From Glandiceps talaboti (taxonomy: Eukaryota; Hemichordata; Enteropneusta; Spengelidae), in the NCBI RefSeq assembly GCF_964340395.1, contig NC_135556.1:15833600-15897599 (forward strand): a stretch of 64,000 nt of DNA, read 5' to 3'. This document shows positions 39,819 through 52,085 of this stretch, piece by piece (within the stretch, counting starts at the first letter, position 1; every line of letters starts with the position of its first letter). Position numbers and translations under genes: made by a program. The notes under the pieces were generated by a model. It made no database searches. It had not been told where the DNA came from and saw only the letters and a program-made list of their open reading frames with translations.

Positions 39819-40799
39819 ACTGTACCAGTTGAACCTTTATTAAGCGATAACAACCATGGTAAAAGTCCAACTTTTTATAAATACATGAAGTGTACAGTTA
39901 TACATAGCAAATAGTCTGTCTCAAGGCAAATGATAAACCTCCAAACACTGACATAACAATACAATGTATGGTAATCTAAGGGATTTGTATAGTATGGCTT
40001 TGAGCCAGTTTAGTGGATTTAACAGGACACTTTGGGGGCAAGCATCTGCTGTTTTGTCCAAGGAGAAGCTGAGGTTTCAACCCAGTGTGTGTCTACATTG
40101 AAAGCAGTACTGTTACATGTACTCTATTACATTCATTATTTATTCTTTATATGTATTCATTATCATGTCTATTAGCAAAACAAATATGGCAACCTAGTGT
40201 CCCACAAATCACTTCACAGCACAATGATAATAAAAATAAGGTCTATTCATAAATAATTTTTTTGGACAGGTTTATTTCAGGTTATTACATTTGCATGATT
40301 TGAGGGCAGGGTTCAATAGAATTTATAATGAAGTAGGCAATCGTGTCCTAAATATGAAATAGCTCACTACAGAATGTATATGGGCTGAATATCTCTTTTA
40401 TTCAGTCCCGCTATCTAAGAATGCATCTTTGCTAGCATTGAATCTATAAGTTTTACATGTCAAATGATCATTCGTCAAAAACCTGAAAACACGACCTTAA
40501 TAATAAAAAAAAAAAAAGATTACCTACAAGAAAATGAGATATGACCAACCTTATGACCTACAGTAAGTCTAGCTTTATAAATAGAATACTTAATATATTA
40601 CTAAAATTATGACGATTTCCTTCAAACGCCTTCAAGTATTTTCTGTGCATGAAATCATCAAAGTGATCCTTCAAGTACCTCAAATGTGGGACACATAACA
40701 AGAGATAATGAAGTTACTTCTTATATTTTGCTCTGTTCAGCCCAGTGGAGAATTGTCTTACCCTAGTTAATCTTGTAATACACATGTGAGCTACCTCAC

Positions 40800-41215
40800 A
40801 GCCTGTAAGATACAACATATCATGTTGCTGTATCAGCCATGACAAATAAAAGGTAGATATATTACTAATAATATTAGTAATATTAGAGCAAAGAAACATG
40901 ACAGTGACTTCATAGCCTGTACATGTAAGATACAACATCATGTTGTTGTATCAGCCATGACAAATAAAAGGTAGATATATTACTAATAATATTAGTAATA
41001 TTAGAGCAAAGAAACATGACAGTGACTTCATAGCCTGTACATGTAAGATACAACATCATGTTGTTGTATCAGCCATGACAAAAAGGTAGATATTAAAAAG
41101 CAAAAAAATATGACATAACTTCATAATCTGTACATGTAAGATACAACATCATATTGCTGTACAAATGTATCAGCTATGAAGGTCGATATTAGAGCAAAGA
41201 AACATGATATATCTT
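40800..41215. repeat. Tandem array of about 115-bp hairpin-forming units, four copies
   Basis: Units start at 40800, 40914, 41032 and about 41125. The first two are nearly identical and contain an ATTACTAAT-AAT-ATTAGTAAT stem. The second and third have GATACAACA-(6)-TGTTGTATC, the others degenerate forms of it. The last two units have lost the first palindrome by deletion. Confidence 0.85.
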
Positions 41216-41357
41216 ACAGTCTAGCCACCTCATATCAGTCATATTTCAATGACCTGGATAGTTCTTTTATTAAATATGACTGATTTATATTTAATGTTGT
41301 AGAGTGGTTATGACGTTACTATGAACTCACAATGTAATACAGGAAACACTGACACAT

Positions 41358-41690
41358 TCTTTTCTTCACATTTTGCGTGATAAATCTAACAAAGAGTCAC
41401 TGAGAGACATTTTCTTTCCGTGACAATTTGCGTGATAAATCTAACAAAAGACACTGAGAATGTGAGATATATGATAAATCCATTCTCGCAAGCCACAACA
41501 TTTTTAATACTTTCAAAGTGCCTCTCAGACAGTGCTGCAAATAGACTTGCAGTTTCACAATGATGTACATCCATCAATGACGCCGAGATACTTGCATTCC
41601 TTCAGTTTACGTGACAAATCCATCAACGATGCCAAAATGTTTTCTTTTCTTCACAGTTTCAGTGATAAATCGATCACAGACAGGCTTTAT
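41358..41690. repeat. Degenerate repeat with TTTTCTTTTCTTCAC and GTGATAAATC motifs
   Basis: About four dispersed units within 330 bases share TTCTTT.C.TCACA.TTT.CGTGA(T/C)AAATC followed by ACAAA or ACGATGCC. Spacing is irregular. Confidence 0.45.
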
Positions 41691-42368
41691 GACTTACAGA
41701 CATGCATTGGTTAATTGTTCTTGACATGCATACTGCATCTCAATCACTTATCCTATCAGTTCTGATATCTTCTCATATATCTTCATCACCTAGCCCTCTT
41801 CGTCAACATTTTACCCACTATCTCCACATACACATGTACTAACTATATATACATTGTATGCTCCATAATAACATTCGATGGTATAAAAAATAGAATTATT
41901 CGGTAAATATCATTACTTTTTAAGTTTGACTTTTATATTATTGAGGTGACTATTTCTTTGACACAGTACAAATTTCTGTATATTTACTTTCATTAGATAT
42001 ATACCGGTACATACATTTATACCTATAGTTCACACGCTAAACTGTAACATATGTCATATCATTCAGCCCTAACCAGTCTTCTCTGTGAGTGCTGGCTAAT
42101 AAGGCAGAATGACATATTGTATCTTACAGACCTGTCATACATGTACATTCATGTAACTGTCTTATTCTACACTAAAATCAGAAAATGCCGGCAATATAAC
42201 ACTGGTCCATGTTCAATTGTGTCTAATAACAAGGCTCTACCATATATACACTGTACCGTATGTATATATACATTGTAACTGAGGTAACATAGAATTTACT
42301 CTCACTGGGAAGAGCAGTGCTCTGTGCAATACTTGTAGCAGAGCCTTATAGACTTAATCTGAGGAATT

Positions 42369-42515
42369 AGGAAGTCACAAGTTGTAACTCCAGAGTTTCA
42401 CGCAATTGCAACCTTCAGGAAACATTGCAAAAGCATAAAATGAAACTCTTGAGATACAACTTGTGACTTCCTACTTCATCATGAAATGAAACTCTTGAGT
42501 TACAACTTGTGGCTT
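42369..42515. repeat. Inverted repeat with an extra arm copy
   Basis: Arm 42369-42400 (AGGAAGTCACAAGTTGTAAC..GAGTTTCA) is complementary to 42441-42472, with only about two mismatches in 31 bases. A second copy of the right arm follows at 42487-42515. The hairpin loop is about 40 bases. Confidence 0.8.
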
Positions 42516-42574
42516 CTACTTCCTCGCATTAAATCTATATACCTAATATATACTGTACATGTACATATATATAT

Positions 42575-42965
42575 ATATAATACTAAGCAGGGGTTTTGTC
42601 TGGGGGTATTTTCCAATTCGGACTAGAGAAATTTTAGCCGTACTATGTCAAGTTCACACAACAGTTTTATGTGAGATTTGTGGGATTTGTCACTGTCAAT
42701 GCCTGCCTGTCGAGTGCTACTCATACGAAGCGATTTGACTTGGTCTCAATTCAGTTGTGTTTACATGTTATGCCATATCTATAATACTAAGTGGGGGTTT
42801 TGTCGGGGGGGGGGGGAGGTATTTTCCAATTCAGCTGAATGGGTTAAGAAAATTTTAGCAGTGTTATGTTGACAAAACAGTCCTACATGAAATTTGTGAG
42901 ATTCACTGCTGTCGAGGGATACTCATGTGAAGCAATTTGACTAACTCGAGTTGTGGTTATATGTC
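42575..42965. repeat. Tandem duplication, period about 204 bp
   Basis: AATACTAAG.(A/G)GGGGTTTTGTC, TATTTTCCAATTC, AAATTTTAGC, GATTTGT or GTGAGATT, CTGTCGAG.G.TACTCAT and AGC.ATTTGACT recur in order, at about 42578-42770 and 42782-42960. The second copy carries a G run at 42806-42817. Confidence 0.75.
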
Positions 42966-43689
42966 AAACAAAATATGTATATCCCATGCAAAGCACAGCT
43001 TATTTTTTAGTATCACACATATTTCTATAGTGTTAAACTGGAGATAACTTATCATGTAATATGTGTGATTTTTACCTAAACTGAACTATACTAATCATTG
43101 CTAATTCATCCTAAATGATGTGTATTGAAATCACAAGCCTGCTAACACCGAGGGTTAGGACAGGTTGGTTGTAAAGGTGTCTACTATGTAGTACAGATCA
43201 ATGAGCCACATCACTACAGCCTTACAGGCGCTCCTTATGGAAGTGAACATTTTAATGATATTTCCTCATCTTTTGATGAACATACTACATGTGTTAAAGA
43301 TACAGCTGTCATTTCTTTGCAAACTTTTAAGCATATAGATTGCCTATTTTCACAGTATTATGACATAATATTAGAAAACATCACAACATCGATATCCATT
43401 CTGTAGCTTTTAATTTTAGGTTTCTGACCTTCAATCACATCTGTTTGACCTAATTTGCACATTTGCATGACATCATTCTGTCTTGAATATTTCTTCAAGA
43501 CACCCTCAGAAACATCCTGACCAAATTCCAGAACATTTCATTCTTTAGTTTTTCAGTTCGCTTTTTAAAAAAAAAAGCAAACAAAAGTAACATCCCCATC
43601 ATTTACATAGATAGATACTGAGACAGACATTTTAAGTTCACCTCACCTACATTATATACTATAACAATATTGAACTTGAAACGGGAAAA

Positions 43690-43875
43690 TGAAAGAAAAC
43701 CCGTTTTTTTTACATTGAATTTGGCCCTTGAATTTGAAGGTCAAGGTCAAGGTCAAGGTAAATGAGAGTTCATGCAATGAACGAAAATGAGTCCCTATGT
43801 CTAATGGTTTACAAGGGCTTGTTTGTAGCTATTTACATCAAAATTGAAAACCCATCAGTGCCCCCTCCCCCACCC
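43690..43875 (+). repeat. Dispersed AGGTCA repeat, copy 5 (5' part)
   Basis: Contains four overlapping AAGGTCAAGGTCAAGG units at 43738-43759, GAGTCCCTATGTCTAATGG and a C-rich end (GTGCCCCCTCCCCCACCCCCC). It is a short, diverged member of the family, again in plus orientation. Confidence 0.5.
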
Positions 43876-44344
43876 CCCAAATAAAAATTCTCAGGCATGT
43901 CACAGAATCAGATTATATCGGAGACTAAGTCTGTTACTTTGTGGAGTTAGTACTTTCATTTGAGCTCCTATACAATATCCTTTTTGAATTCTATTTCTAA
44001 TGCAAAATCTAATTTCCCTACATACACAGACATTTAATTCATGGACTTTCGGCCTTGTGGAACAGAATGATTCTTGGTGGATGGTTTTCAGCTTGCGTGT
44101 GACGCTAAATTCACTTAACCCCCAAAATACAGTCATGTTGTTATAATCAAGTTATTGACAAGTAAATAGCAATCTGTTCATCATTCAAATCAGAACAAAA
44201 GAGACATTTGGACATATAAGCAGTTTACACGTACTACAGCTGAGGCCTACATGTGTACTTGTATTGTACATTTTGTTAGGATGAAATGATTGCATTAGAT
44301 GTGTATTGTCTCTTTTCTACTGTCACCACAATTAGTGCATTACT

Positions 44345-44695
44345 ATCACAATGTGCGATGTCATCACAATAAAGTCAATAGATATGGCAATGTGTGATGT
44401 CACCAAAAAAAACATAAAGTCAACATATATGGCAATGTATGATGTCACCACAAGTTCATAATATGGCAAAGTATGATGTCACCACAAGTTCAATTTACGG
44501 CAATGTGTGATGTCATCATATGGCAAAGTATGATGTCACCACAAGTTCATTATATGGCAAAGTATGATGTCACCACAAGTTCATTATATGGCAAAGTATG
44601 ATGTCACCACAACTTCATTATACGGCAATGTGTGATGTCATGGTTAAATGTGTGATGTCATGGTGAGTTCCTTGCATGGCAATATGTGATGTAGG
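44345..44695. repeat. 34-bp minisatellite carrying TGATGTCA, about ten copies
   Basis: The unit is TGATGTCACCACAAGTTCAT followed by TATATGGCAAAGTA. Exact 34-base spacing is seen at 44531, 44565, 44599 and 44633, with variants on either side. Every unit has TGATGTCA or TGATGTCAC, one base from the canonical CRE TGACGTCA. Confidence 0.9.
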
Positions 44696-45018
44696 AGAAA
44701 TGATTCTAACTCATTTGAAAGGCTTGAGTTCTTATTGGAATCAAAATTTGGTAATGAAAAACAAAACAGTTGCCTGACAGAGCCATAGAAAAATTTGGCT
44801 ACAGACAAAAAATGTCCTTTTTTAATAATCCTCCAGCTCCACTAATAATATAACACTAATGCAAAACCCTGACATTGAATCTCTCGTCTTTTTACCATGG
44901 ATCCATAATATTGATCATAATGTAAGAATTGTGTATTTCTTTTCTATTCTTTTTATAAAATTTGTATCATATGTGTATGTTCTTTGAAAGTGTTGCTTAT
45001 TTTTGTTATCTAAGTGAA

Positions 45019-45117
45019 ATTTCATTCATTCACTCACTCAATTTCATTCATTCATTCACTCACTCACTCACTCATTCAATTTCATTCATTCATTCATTCA
45101 TTCATTCATTCATTCAA
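45019..45117. repeat. (CATT)n/(CACT)n microsatellite
   Basis: Alternating blocks of CATT and CACT tetranucleotides interrupted by AATTTCATT. The in-frame Ser/His/Phe/Ile pattern across it is a product of the repeat. Confidence 0.93.
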
Positions 45118-45440
45118 AGGCTCCAACAGTGGAAACTATTGTTCCTGTCCTTGCAATAATTTGTTAAGATGAGCTGAGGCTACTGTGTGATATGTTGAAA
45201 AATTATGCCTGGAAACATATTAAAATACACATACATTGTATAGTAAATTTCAAGTGTATTTTTATAGAGTTCTTGTAAGAGGAAATTAACTTTTTTTCTT
45301 CAGATTGTGTTATTAAAATTTAGTCCGACCTTTAGACATGTCCTGATATAATCTCGTTGCACAGGTGTTCAGCTGATTCATGTCAGTAAGTCAATCCAGG
45401 TTTACAGCTTTTAACTTGGTAAGACTGAACATAATTCAAT

Positions 45441-45560
45441 TGATACATACATACATACATACATACATACATACATACATACATCCATCCATCCATACAT
45501 ACATGCATGCATACATACATACATACATACATACATACATACCAGTACATACATGTACAT
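45441..45560. repeat. (CATA)n microsatellite
   Basis: CATA tetranucleotides with a CATC block in the middle and a TGCATGCAT interruption; open frames on both strands here are repeat products. Confidence 0.95.
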
Positions 45561-46051
45561 ACTAATAGTAATACTATCAACTGCATTATTGAAACTAACT
45601 TACATTAAGTGAGATTTAAATAATCTGTGATCTTAGTGTGGATAGTTCTTTGAGTTTTATCAGCTCGTCTTAAAAGACATCCCGTGAGGAACACCCATCA
45701 TGATTTCCTTTTACTGCAGGAGGAAACAGAGGTGTCCAGGGAAAGCCTACAGTGTTCGAAGAGAATCAAAACGAAACTTCTTCAAAAAAGTCCACTGAGA
45801 TGAGAAACTAGTCAAAGCATCAAGCCTTTTTTGTATTCAATGCAGCATATGCATTAAAATCAAAATGAATGCCAACTATCTTCTTGCTCACAGTTTGGCA
45901 AATATAATCAAACCCAGACTATGACTCAACATCTACATGTATATTGAGTATTGAGGCAAGCGGTTTGATCACTCGGCCACCAACAGCCAGATATATTTTG
46001 CAAACCTTGAAAAGAAAGTCAAGTAAGAGAGAATAATGCTGTAGGTAAAGC

Positions 46052-46340
46052 AGTATGACTAAAATGCTCCATATGTTAGACCATTCCAACACTGGAAGGA
46101 CGAAGCCAACTTCACTCTGTATGGCGTCATCAATAACCTCATTGAAGTATCAAGTCAGCTACTCCAACTAACAAGGTCATGTCCAGGAGCGCAAACAATC
46201 ACAGCATCATGGTACCTCATTCTAGATTAGCTTGTCATCAGTAGCCTTTCTTTCCAGATGCCATCAGACTATGGAACACTTGTCCAAACCACATCACAGA
46301 CGGTGTAGACGTACCTGGACACTTTCAAAATGATGGTCCA
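46052..46340 (+). pseudogene. Non-LTR retrotransposon ORF2 C-terminal relic
   Basis: Fragments in three reading frames together match the C-terminal end of LINE reverse-transcriptase proteins. From 46052: SMTKMLHMLDHSN. From 46093 (shifted): WKDEANFTLYGVINNLIEV..QLLQLTR. From 46209 (shifted again): MVPHSRLACHQ, stop, PFFPDAIRLWNTCPNHITDGV. The order SVTxML-W..LE.RR..LTLYxIxNNLIEV-R-MVPHSR-FFPDAIRLWNxLP is that of CR1/Jockey-type ORF2 ends. Two frameshifts and at least one stop make it a dead, 5'-truncated copy. Confidence 0.72.
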
Positions 46341-48689
46341 CTCAATAAACCCGTGCAAATGAATGCAGCAAAATGTGCACAATGCCACATTAGTCAAATA
46401 CAATTGGCAGAATTATTTTTTTTTGTTTCTCATTATCTGACTGACCTAAACTCTCAGCTCCAACATCAAAATAAAAAAATAGTTTTATTTTCACCCGCCC
46501 TAATATTTTGTGGAACAACGGCCTCTCTGGCAAGAATAAAGAAGTGTCTGGGCTGTCGACGTCATCTACAGTCATGGCTGGCGGTGACAATCACACTTGT
46601 TCATGAACAGAGCATTTCTTTTATGATAGAAGTTATTCAAGTAGGGGGTGCTGAAAACATGCCAATTGTGTAGAGAAGCTTGGAAAGAGCTTGTTTCTTG
46701 GAATCCAATAAGATATAGAGGAGGAAAAGGAGAGGCAGAGAAACATGGAGAAGATTTTTTCATCTTTTTTACTTCTTTTTTTTTTTAAATCGACCAGCCA
46801 ACCCATAGTTCACATTAAAAAATCATGAGAAACATAAAAAAGTAGGGTTACCCTAATACAAAATATCATTTATTTCGGTAATTAAAACAAACTCCTAGAC
46901 TAGCATTTTTATACAAATATCAACTATTTCTCAGTACAAACAGTGAATTTCTAACACAAAATGTCTACCATACCTCCGATACAAATCGTAGAATTTTATT
47001 TTTTACAAATTTCAATTACAATTTGTGGAATTTTTTTAATGAAAAACATATCAGCCATATTTCTTATACAAATTATGAAATGTTATCACAATGTGTCAAT
47101 CATACATGTATCACTACACAAATTGTGTTTTTTTATTACAAAAGGTTTCCCATTTCTATAATTGAGGAATTTTATTACAAATTATCAACTATGTGTACGT
47201 GCAGAATGTCAATTTTCATACAGCATTTGAAATCTGTCAATGTAATCTAATTGCCTTTTTGCAAGTCAAGGGGATGGTTGTGCAAATATCCACACACAGG
47301 CAAAGGAACCAAACGTAGAAGTAAAAACTTGAAGACATTCACATGGAATATTTCGTACCTACACATTTCTCAGCATTTTGCTTCATATATTGATAATTAT
47401 ATATTTCTTTTATAGCTTTCTCTCTTAAAATATTGCCTGTGTGCATACCGGAAATAGCATTAAATAGACGACTTGAGCAAAGAAGTTTGTGAGCCGCTCT
47501 CGCTATTGAAGTCACAATAGATTACTTATGTATGGTCTGATCATCAGTATTCTGTGTACAATAAATAGCACATGCTGTGATCCTGCTTCCTACATACTTT
47601 TAGAAATTTCACTAAAATGTCTTAAGTGTGTCGTAATTGGATTCTTTCTTTGTTAAGCTCTAAAGTAAATTAAACTAATTCCTCTGGAACACACATTTTA
47701 GCAAATATGATTCATTTTCTCCCTCAGAAGTAATGTAAACTTCACATGACATTAAATGCATAAAGGACACCTAAATGAGAAGCAGTGAGCCAGTCGGGTG
47801 TTTTTCAATAGCCTTCCCACTTACTTTGTAATTTTAGGGAGAGATTGATGTAGTGAATGGGTGAGTGAATCAGTACGAAGTACTTCAAGCTAAATGGTGA
47901 ACTGTTTTCAAACTTAGCAAAGAGTAGAAAAGAGGGCTAATGATTTAAACATCTCTGCAGTGTAGAAATACTTGAGTGATACATTTTGTAATTCTCTAAT
48001 GTACACGTATTGTCTAATTTAAGTTAATTGTTATCAGTATACACATCCACATCTCATTTCTCCATATGTACCTCAATTTTCTATTAAACTTTATGAAAAA
48101 GCCTGCTGAGGTGTGAAACTAGTTGAAGATTCCAGCTGTCTCTGTCCTTATTTACTGCTTACTTTTCTATATGTGTTACAACATCCTATTCTGTTCTAAA
48201 TATACAATATATATTCCATGTTATTACAGTGCAATTTGGAAAACGCTGTTGATTGGTCTAGTAGAAGTCACATGTTGTAAACTAGTATACACTTATTGCC
48301 TGGCTATCAAGGCACTAGTCGACATTTAATGTTAACATTTCCAATTGATACAGCAAACTTTCTACACGAAACACTTAATCGTAGGGAAAACCTTTATTTA
48401 TAATTAAAACATATGTGATATGTATTTATTTATGTATTTTGAAATGTTCCTTTGTGTCCTATAAACCAGAGGGCTGGATGTGGCTCTTTTGTTTGTAAAT
48501 TTTGTTTAAGTATTGTATAATTTAAATAATAAACAATAATATACAATACAAGATACAGTAGACCTTTATAACCCCAAGTGCATTTATGCAGCAACTATTT
48601 CCCCCGGCACTGAGAGCCAAGGGAAATAGCAGCTACATAACAGCATGAGGGTTAAAGATGACGTCAACTAGTGTCCGAATAAAGCCAAG
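46341..48689. other. Intron sequence, mostly featureless
   Basis: AT-rich. At 46860-47210 a loosely periodic sequence of TACAAATT..GAATTT..ATTACAAA recurs. Near 48420-48540 the sequence ends in TAATAAACAATAATATACAAT, possibly a retroposon tail. No exon is recognised. Confidence 0.4.
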
Positions 48690-48905
48690 CAGTAAGTGTT
48701 ATATGACACATCACATTCTCAGGCACATACTCTTTACAGAATCAAAGGAAATGAAACTCCTATGCTACTGTAACAGTTCCCTTGGGGAAACAGAAAGAAT
48801 ATTGCCCTCTGTATGTAAATTGAGGTCACTATGGGTCACTAGTCCATACCATGTGACACGGTCTAAGCCAATCACTGATGGCTGTATGACAACAATATGT
48901 TATAA
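48690..48905 (+). repeat. Dispersed repeat pair, member B
   Basis: Counterpart of 20112-20345 in the same orientation: CACATCACATTCTCAGGCAC, TACTCTTTAC, AAATTGAGGTCACTATGGG, TCACTAGTCCATACCATG and TCTAAGCCAATCACTGATGG. Divergence is roughly 15-20% by eye in the best parts. The 85-codon frame at 48658-48915 is contained in it and is not conserved in member A. Confidence 0.7.
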
Positions 48906-51361
48906 GTTATCATGATAGTTTCCTGTACTATTTGACATCACCATGCACTACTTTTGTTTTTAGTCCATGGTCATTACTGGCTGGTGATGCTATTTCATGG
49001 TTGCCACCAATGTTTGTGCAGAGGACGAACCACAACACAAAACATCATTCATGATTTTGTTGTATTTTCAATGTTATGTGTGCGAAGTGGTGACACTAGT
49101 TGACATACATATTATATTTATATGACGTAGTCAGAAATTTCTATGCAGCAGTCTGACACAAATATGAATTTGTTATCTATCAAGTTAAAAAAAAAATCTA
49201 TTGCACGACCTTATTTTTAGCTGGAATGTGCCATTTAGTTCCCCTTGTATAACTGTGAGGTAACACCTATTTCCCTGAGGCAGCACAGTCCCTCAGAAAG
49301 CTAAGTGGAATCTAGCACCCACATAGTCATGCAATAGTTGTATAACATCTCTCTTCTCTACAAACATCTCAATATCCATGCACCATGTACATTTATTCTG
49401 AACACCTAATCTCTCTTCTCCACTGTGTATACTCCATTGTATCTCTATCCACAGGTGAAGCCAGCTTCAATCTCTGTGAAATAAGCTAATGTCTTGATTT
49501 ATTTTAACTTGTTTGGAACGAAAAAATTGAACTCTGAATGGGTAATATCAGGAAGTTAATTTATTCATCATTTTATTCACACTGAATGTCAAACATACAT
49601 GTACCTGTGTATTGTGTATATATAGTCAAATTCTAATTGTTTCAACTGCTCAGAACTATTACATAAATAACATCAAGATCATGATGTGATAACAAATGTG
49701 TGTGTTTTTATGCTTTTATCAAATGTCACAACCATTTGTAAATTCTCGTTATCAAATGAACTTATATTTATATGTATGCATGGTATACCACATCAAATGA
49801 AGCGAACACATTAATCTAAAAAAAAATGGATTTCCATTAAATAATCATTTCGCTGTATTAGTAAAGGCATGTAAAATACAAACATCATAATGTGGATAGC
49901 AGAAAATCATATTTTATGCATGAACTGTTCAACAGATATGTACATCATACATGGATATAAATACATATATGAACATAACTGATATTAGTATTTTATATCT
50001 AACTGCCTTTATACCTAAATTTGTTAAAAGATTAACACTAAGGTACCTAAACATTAGTAACAGGAAAAGGCCTCCGAGTTGAATGAATACCTATACACAT
50101 GTATGCTGTAGTCATATTGTAGCGACTTACAAGTAATTCATCATGGCAGAGTACCAACGTCGAAGGGTATGTCATTTGAACACCACAAATCAATCACTTA
50201 TAAACACAATTTACTTAAGAACTATGGCTTAAAATACCAAACTACTGAGATTAAATAATACATAAATTTACACATTGAATATTCGGCTATCAGCCTCGCT
50301 TTATCGCAACATTTGCACACAGCTGATGGACAGCACAGTCATTTGAACGCAAATGTAATATTTCCAAAACCAGATTTATGACGCAGTTTCTAATTGAAAA
50401 GCTACTATTCAGACAATTACATTCACTGTTTGTCTCTTCTGATTGGAAATCACTGACTTGATGGATGAAATTAAATGGGCTAAGGTCTCTAATATCATAG
50501 AATGTGGAAACAGGAGGACAAAAACTAGCAGAAATCAAACCACCTAGTAGTATCCATTTGCTCGCATAAAAACCCAAACGTAAATGTCTATTTAGACAGC
50601 CATCCCTCGAGTCAATACTATCAATTCATATGTGATCAATTCCATTTTTACTTCTTGACAGCCTAGGAGAAGTAAATTAAATTTGCTACATTACAGTTAC
50701 CAAGCTTTTAGACTTAATGTGAGTGGGGAATTCAGTCTTTGTAAAGAAAAGCATGATTTATTTTCTTTTATGAAACTTTATATGATTAGCGAATCTAATT
50801 TACAGACCATTATTTTTTCTAAGTGGGTGAAGCAAGCCAAATATAACAGTTAAATGCAAAGCACGGTTTGCAGTATATGAACTCTGACAAAAATCTTGAT
50901 TTTTAATTTCACTACTCAGACTGACACTTACTTTATCTTGTGAGCATTCTCAAACACAGCTGTGTCGTTGCAACGTTTCGAATGGTTATAATTTTAGTAA
51001 TTGACAGATAGAATTCATTTTCATATCACCGCAAATGAGGGATCAGTCACAACACATTAGGATATGGAAGCCTGTACAAACAGACAAGTTCCTGTAACAG
51101 TAGTCACCGTGCATATGCATACTTGAATATAACTAGAAAATATTGAACAGCAGGGGAGATACATGTACATGTAGATACGTGTCCATGTATGTTAATGCAC
51201 TAGATACAATATCATAGACAGAATGTGTGTCTAACAGACTGTGACAAAAAGATGCAAGTTATTACTTTAAATACTAAAAACATATCATAGATAATTGTGA
51301 ACTAACAGCACAAAACAGATCCTTAACTGTCTTAGAGACTTCATTTAGATGTTAATTCCCA
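48906..51361. other. Intron sequence, nothing firmly recognised
   Basis: AT-rich. One 95-codon minus-strand frame at 50290-50577 begins with a hydrophobic, signal-like segment and contains several cysteines, but lacks any other support. Confidence 0.35.
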
Positions 51362-52085
51362 GCATTTTTCTTCATTTAGCCAAGGAAAATATGAGTGACC
51401 ACATGGGGGCTTTGTCACTATGAGTCGCTAGATGATTAGTAACAAAACCCATAGGTCATGAGTATTTTCTGACTGAATGAAGAAAAATATTGGAAAATAA
51501 CATAATTATACCAGTGCTATCAAAGCACTGTAAATATCAAAGAAATATAATGCAAAGTAATATCAAAGAAATATTGGGGAACGTAATGGCAATTTTGAAT
51601 GTTTTGGCTCATATTTCAAACACAGCAGAACCAGTGATGTAGACATGCACTGTCATGAAATAGCTGCATGTTGTAGAGCGACCAGGGTATACATTTCATA
51701 TTTTTTGTTCAACTTTCGTGTGCATGGTACATGTATTTCTCAATATTTTTCTTTATTCAGCCAAGGGAAATACAAGTGACATAAAGTGATCTTGTCAAAA
51801 TGATTCGAAGAAAAGAAATGACAAAGCCCTTCTGGCACAAGTATTTTCTGGCTGCTTGAAGGAAAACATTGAGAAAGATATATTAATTATATTTATACAT
51901 GTGTAAGCGTAATTTAAGGACAATAGGGAAAATATTGCAATTTCAAAAGTTTAGACTTGTCAATGTATTTTTAGAACTGCAGAAGCAATGATGTAGAATT
52001 GCTTTGTTCTGATGTAGAACGACCAGATCTTATGTTTACTGTTTGAACATGTACATTTTGGTCAGTGTGTGGTACAAATCTATGT
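51362..52085. repeat. Diverged tandem duplication, period about 382 bp, each copy with a palindrome
   Basis: ATTTTTCTTCATTTAGCCAAGG at 51364 corresponds to ATTTTTCTTTATTCAGCCAAGG at 51746. Later landmarks (AGTATTTTCTG.CTG, ATTGCAATTT or AATGGCAATTTTGAA, CAGAA.CA.TGATGTAGA, TGTAGA.CGACCAG) follow in order. Each copy opens with an inverted repeat of about 130 bases, for example TTTTTCTTCATTTAGCC and its partner CTGAATGAAGAAAAAT at 51472-51489. Confidence 0.75.

Noticed and set aside
45383-45586. Tyr/Val/Cys/Met repeat proteins across tetranucleotide tracts (also at 56546-56827 and 62120-62316)
   Set aside because: These are translations of microsatellites, with no independent evidence of coding.
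50290-50577. 95-codon minus-strand frame with a signal-like N-terminus and several cysteines
   Set aside because: It has no homology I recognise, no promoter or poly-A context, and lies in a large AT-rich intron where frames of this size arise by chance.
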